Shown here in pieces: positions 63,210-64,000 of a stretch of DNA of 64,000 nt. Both the position numbers and the translations under genes were made by a program. Source of the stretch: SZUA-35 sp963781035 (GTDB lineage Bacteria; Actinomycetota; Acidimicrobiia; Acidimicrobiales; SZUA-35); assembly GCA_963781035.1 (NCBI GenBank), contig CAWAEN010000007.1, forward strand, positions 186,001 to 250,000, written 5' to 3'. Under the pieces are notes generated by a model. That model worked only from the letters and a program-made list of their open reading frames with translations. It did not search any database and was not told where the DNA came from. How positions within the stretch are numbered: the first letter of the stretch is position 1; every line of letters begins with the position of its first letter.

Positions 63210-64000
63210 TCAGTAGATCTCGATGAGCCCGGCGGCGCCTTGGCCGCCGCCGATACACATGGTCACGACGCCCCACTTGGCGCCCCGGCGCTTCCCTTCT
63301 TGCAGGATGTGGCCGGCGCAACGTGTGCCCGTCATCCCGAAGGGATGCCCGATGGCGATCGAGCCGCCATTGACGTTGTACTTCTCCGGATCGATGCCGA
63401 GCGTGTCGCGGCTGTAGAGGCACTGGCTGGCGAAGGCCTCGTTGAGCTCCCAGATGTCGATGTCGTCGACCGTGAGACCGTGGCGTCCGAGCAGCTTCGG
63501 CACGGCGTAGATCGGACCGATGCCCATCTCGTCCGGCTCGCAGCCGGCGACGGCCCAACCCTTGAACGCACCCATGGGTTCGATGTTGCGGCGGCTTGCT
63601 TCTTCGTCTGACATCATCACCACGGCGGCGGCGCCGTCGGACAGCTGACTGGCATTGCCGGCGGTGACGTAGTTGCCTTCGCCCCGCACTGGGCCGAGCT
63701 TGGCCAGCCCCTCGAGGGTGGTCGTTGGCCGGTTGCACTCGTCGCCGTCGACGGTGTAGTCGACGATCGTCTCTTCCTTGGTCTCGCGGTCGACCATCTT
63801 CATCTTTGTCTCCATGGGAACGATCTCGTCTTCGAAGAGACCGTTCTCCTGGGCAGCCGCCATGCGCATCTGGGAGTTGTAGGAGTACTCGTCCTGGTAC
63901 TCGCGCGACACGTTGTAGCGATCGGCCACGATGTCGGCCGTCTCGATCATGGCCATGTAGACCGCGGGGTACATCTCGGCGAGTGCCGGATCCATGTTGG
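63210..64000 (-). CDS. Acetyl-CoA acetyltransferase / 3-ketoacyl-CoA thiolase, C-terminal part
   Basis: The gene enters from the right edge; 263 codons are visible and the N-terminal third with the nucleophile Cys is outside. Visible parts: VNARYN-like helix ADRYNVSREYQDEYSYNSQMR, GNYVTAGNASQLSDGAAAVVMMS (CoA loop), GIGPIYAVPKLLGR, DIDIWELNEAFASQCLY (catalytic Asn-Glu-Ala), NVNGGSIAIGHPFGMTGTR (catalytic His) and VTMCIGGGQGAAGLIEIY (second catalytic Cys). These are the complete thiolase C-terminal signatures. It cleaves 3-ketoacyl-CoA in beta-oxidation or condenses acetyl-CoA. The stop lies 21 bp upstream of the MFS start on the same strand. Confidence 0.92.
   Translation of the reverse strand, partial: NMDPALAEMYPAVYMAMIETADIVADRYNVSREYQDEYSYNSQMRMAAAQENGLFEDEIVPMETKMKMVDRETKEETIVDYTVDGDECNRPTTTLEGLAKLGPVRGEGNYVTAGNASQLSDGAAAVVMMSDEEASRRNIEPMGAFKGWAVAGCEPDEMGIGPIYAVPKLLGRHGLTVDDIDIWELNEAFASQCLYSRDTLGIDPEKYNVNGGSIAIGHPFGMTGTRCAGHILQEGKRRGAKWGVVTMCIGGGQGAAGLIEIY

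Noticed and set aside
1..64000. tRNA, rRNA, CRISPR, integrase, transposase or prophage genes
   Set aside because: No cloverleaf-type sequence with a CCA-side consensus, no regularly spaced repeats and no recombinase motifs were seen; subtle RNA genes would need a covariance search.

Overview
The window is high-GC DNA, densely packed, with frequent GTG/TTG starts and 1-8 bp overlaps between cotranscribed genes. Gene content (TIGR03084-type DinB-fold protein, FadD-like ligases, crotonases, PhyH dioxygenases, Thr-rich secreted proteins, HelZ-type SNF2 helicase) points to an actinobacterium, most plausibly of the Acidimicrobiia (marine/freshwater Ilumatobacter-like). That placement is inference from gene content. 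No tRNA, rRNA, CRISPR array, IS element or phage gene was seen. No gene-free stretch exceeds 300 bp; the longest is 42128-42418, which carries a structured leader RNA.

Layout. 1-6.9 kb: S51-like protein fragment, secreted tripeptidyl-peptidase-type lipoprotein, HAD phosphatase, fatty-acid desaturase, GAF protein, flavodoxin, and a SelW/Rdx selenoprotein whose UGA lies in a CxxU redox motif followed by a SECIS-like hairpin. 7-12 kb: acyl-CoA ligase, aldose epimerase, PhyH dioxygenase, phosphotransferase. 11.9-14.4 kb: operon of a Thr-rich secreted protein, ApbE and a ferric-reductase-like membrane protein. 14.5-17.8 kb: TrkA/TrkH K+ uptake. 17.8-24.1 kb: sulfatase, acyl-CoA dehydrogenase, homocysteine methyltransferase, YtcJ-like amidohydrolase, dienoyl-CoA isomerase-like crotonase. 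24-31.7 kb: SNF2 helicase, PhnZ-like HD protein, molybdopterin oxidoreductase, PF10118 protein. 31.8-35.1 kb: DUF1800/DUF1501 pair. 35.2-41.3 kb: divergent NAD-salvage pair pncB/pncA, then hrpA. 42.2-48.2 kb: c-di-GMP-I-like leader RNA and a complete peptide ABC transporter operon. 48.3-50.5 kb: pyrophosphatase, second PhyH and fatty-acid hydroxylase. 50.5-58.5 kb: two-subunit aconitase X followed by the glycolate operon glcD-E-F-B-G. 58.6-64 kb: quinone oxidoreductase, aminotransferase, crotonase, MFS exporter, and a thiolase running off the right edge.

Regulatory themes. Many first-in-operon genes have a TAnnnT (or CACACT) hexamer ending 6-8 nt before the start codon, the geometry expected of leaderless transcripts. 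An ~85 bp palindromic element occurs twice, each time at a convergent gene junction, and supplies or overlaps the stop codon of the minus-strand gene.

Caution. At least 25 single-base frame breaks interrupt otherwise well-conserved genes across unrelated pathways. This looks like uncorrected indel error in the source sequence, not gene decay. Broken genes are therefore listed as one locus with the break positions stated.
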